A DNA stretch of 64,000 nt from the NCBI RefSeq assembly GCF_024498955.1, contig NZ_CP093311.1:1612001-1676000 (forward strand). The letters run 5' to 3'. A model generated the notes under the pieces. It made no database searches, was not told the DNA's origin, and was given only the letters and a program-made list of their open reading frames with translations. This document shows, piece by piece, positions 63,364-64,000 of this stretch; positions within the stretch are counted from its first letter, which is position 1, and each line of letters begins with the position of its first letter. The translations under genes were made by a program, and so were the position numbers. This stretch comes from Thermomonas paludicola (GTDB taxonomy: Bacteria > Pseudomonadota > Gammaproteobacteria > Xanthomonadales > Xanthomonadaceae).

Positions 63364-64000
63364 TTACGGGTCGAACAGCTTGCCCGGATTCAGGATGCCG
63401 TTCGGGTCCAGCACCGCCTTGATGCCGCGCATCAGCGCGATCTCCGCCGCGCTGCGGGTGCAGCCAAGATAGGCTTTCTTCACCAGACCAATGCCGTGTT
63501 CTGCGGAAATGCTGCCGCCATGCGCCTGCAGCACCCCGGCCAGCAATTTGGTGACCCGTTCGCAGTCGGCCACGAACGCGTCCTGCGCCATCCCGTCCGG
63601 CTTCAGGATGTTGATATGCAGGTTGCCGTCGCCGATGTGGCCGAACCAGACCACCTCGAACTGCGGGTATTCGCGCCGCAGCAGCGCCTGCGTTTCCGCA
63701 AGGAAGGCCGGCATCGCCGAAATGCGCACCGAGACATCGTTCTTGTAAGGCACGTACCGGGCGAGGCTTTCGGTAATGCCTTCGCGCAACCGCCATAGCT
63801 GCGCGGCCTGTGCCTCGCTCTGGCTGATCACGCCATCACTCACCAGACCGTCGTTCACGCACTGCTCGAATGCCGCCAATGCCTCGGCCTCGCTGGCTGG
63901 GTCACTGGCGAATTCGGTGACCACGCAATACGGGTGCGGCTCGCCGAAAGGCGCCTGCGCGCCATGCACCAGCACATGCTTCAGCGCCACGTCGGTGAGG
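63364..64000 (-). CDS. FAD-linked 2-hydroxyacid dehydrogenase, C-terminal part (cut by window edge)
   Basis: C-terminal domain of a GlcD/D-2-hydroxyglutarate dehydrogenase-like flavoenzyme. The frame is open to base 64000; the FAD-binding N-terminal domain lies beyond. Motifs: VWFGHIGDGNLHINILKPDG with metal/substrate histidines, and GSISAEHGIGLVKKAYLG, then the end ALDPNGILNPGKLFDP. The internal GTG at 63990 is part of the coding frame, not a start. Most likely oxidises a D-2-hydroxyacid such as D-lactate or D-2-hydroxyglutarate and passes electrons to the chain. Confidence 0.9.
   Translation of the reverse strand, partial: LTDVALKHVLVHGAQAPFGEPHPYCVVTEFASDPASEAEALAAFEQCVNDGLVSDGVISQSEAQAAQLWRLREGITESLARYVPYKNDVSVRISAMPAFLAETQALLRREYPQFEVVWFGHIGDGNLHINILKPDGMAQDAFVADCERVTKLLAGVLQAHGGSISAEHGIGLVKKAYLGCTRSAAEIALMRGIKAVLDPNGILNPGKLFDP

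Overview
The window is about 66% GC and looks like a chromosome segment of a gammaproteobacterium of the Xanthomonadaceae/Lysobacteraceae (Lysobacter, Thermomonas or Luteimonas type). This rests on gene content and order: initiator tRNA upstream of rimP-nusA-infB, a 14-gene nuo operon with separate nuoC and nuoD, a short NuoG, an insertion in NuoC, and FeoB with a short cysteine-tailed partner. No database search was possible, so the genus is inference. Nearly all of it is ordinary chromosome. I see no prophage, insertion sequence, rRNA or CRISPR array.

Layout. 1-3230: translation and transcription factors (infB partial, nusA, rimP) behind tRNA-fMet, all on the minus strand, with a readable promoter. 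3262-18060: complete nuoA-N operon for respiratory complex I, minus strand, most genes overlapping by 4 bases. 18387-28780: DEAD-box RNA helicase, two paralogous HI0933-type flavoproteins, a DDAH-like hydrolase / TrhO / 50-residue membrane protein operon, a secreted M1 peptidase, a secreted arginine- and aspartate-rich repeat protein, YbiI-type zinc finger and a periplasmic peroxiredoxin. 28845-34489: M13 peptidase, an XRE/DUF2975 pair divergent from a two-gene ABC exporter, and an M14 carboxypeptidase. 34540-39027: small redox and unknown genes, three of which have FNR/Anr-like palindromes upstream. 39092-41766: deoC-deoB-deoD. 41954-46080: a short unknown protein, RIO kinase, RluF-like pseudouridine synthase, two methyltransferases and several short basic proteins. 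46094-48427: feoA-feoB-DUF6587 with a candidate Fur box. 48520-55274: part of a leucine-degradation operon (liuC, mccA/liuD, HMG-CoA lyase/liuE) translationally coupled to a PAS-GGDEF-EAL protein, then an acetyltransferase. 55278-57187: a long inverted repeat, a short-chain dehydrogenase, a membrane protein, EfpL and a REP-like intergenic. 57247-62698: three-gene Type III restriction-modification cassette (mod, rhuM, res). 62731-64000: acetyltransferase and the C-terminal part of a FAD-linked 2-hydroxyacid dehydrogenase.

The most interesting signals are: (1) a RhuM-family protein translationally coupled between Mod and Res, with a low-GC target-recognition segment inside Mod; (2) three FNR/Anr-type palindromes upstream of a cysteine-tailed small protein, a cytochrome b561 and a DUF2249-FmdE pair, suggesting a small oxygen- or NO-responsive regulon; (3) a 116-bp element with perfect 26-bp inverted-repeat arms and internal hairpins at 55278-55393; (4) two short proteins (42015 and 45576) sharing an unrecognised FRK-x-GG-x-IEVLG motif; (5) a palindrome on the shared promoter region of the XRE/DUF2975 and ABC exporter operons; (6) a c-di-GMP type protein with an altered EAL motif coupled to leucine catabolism.
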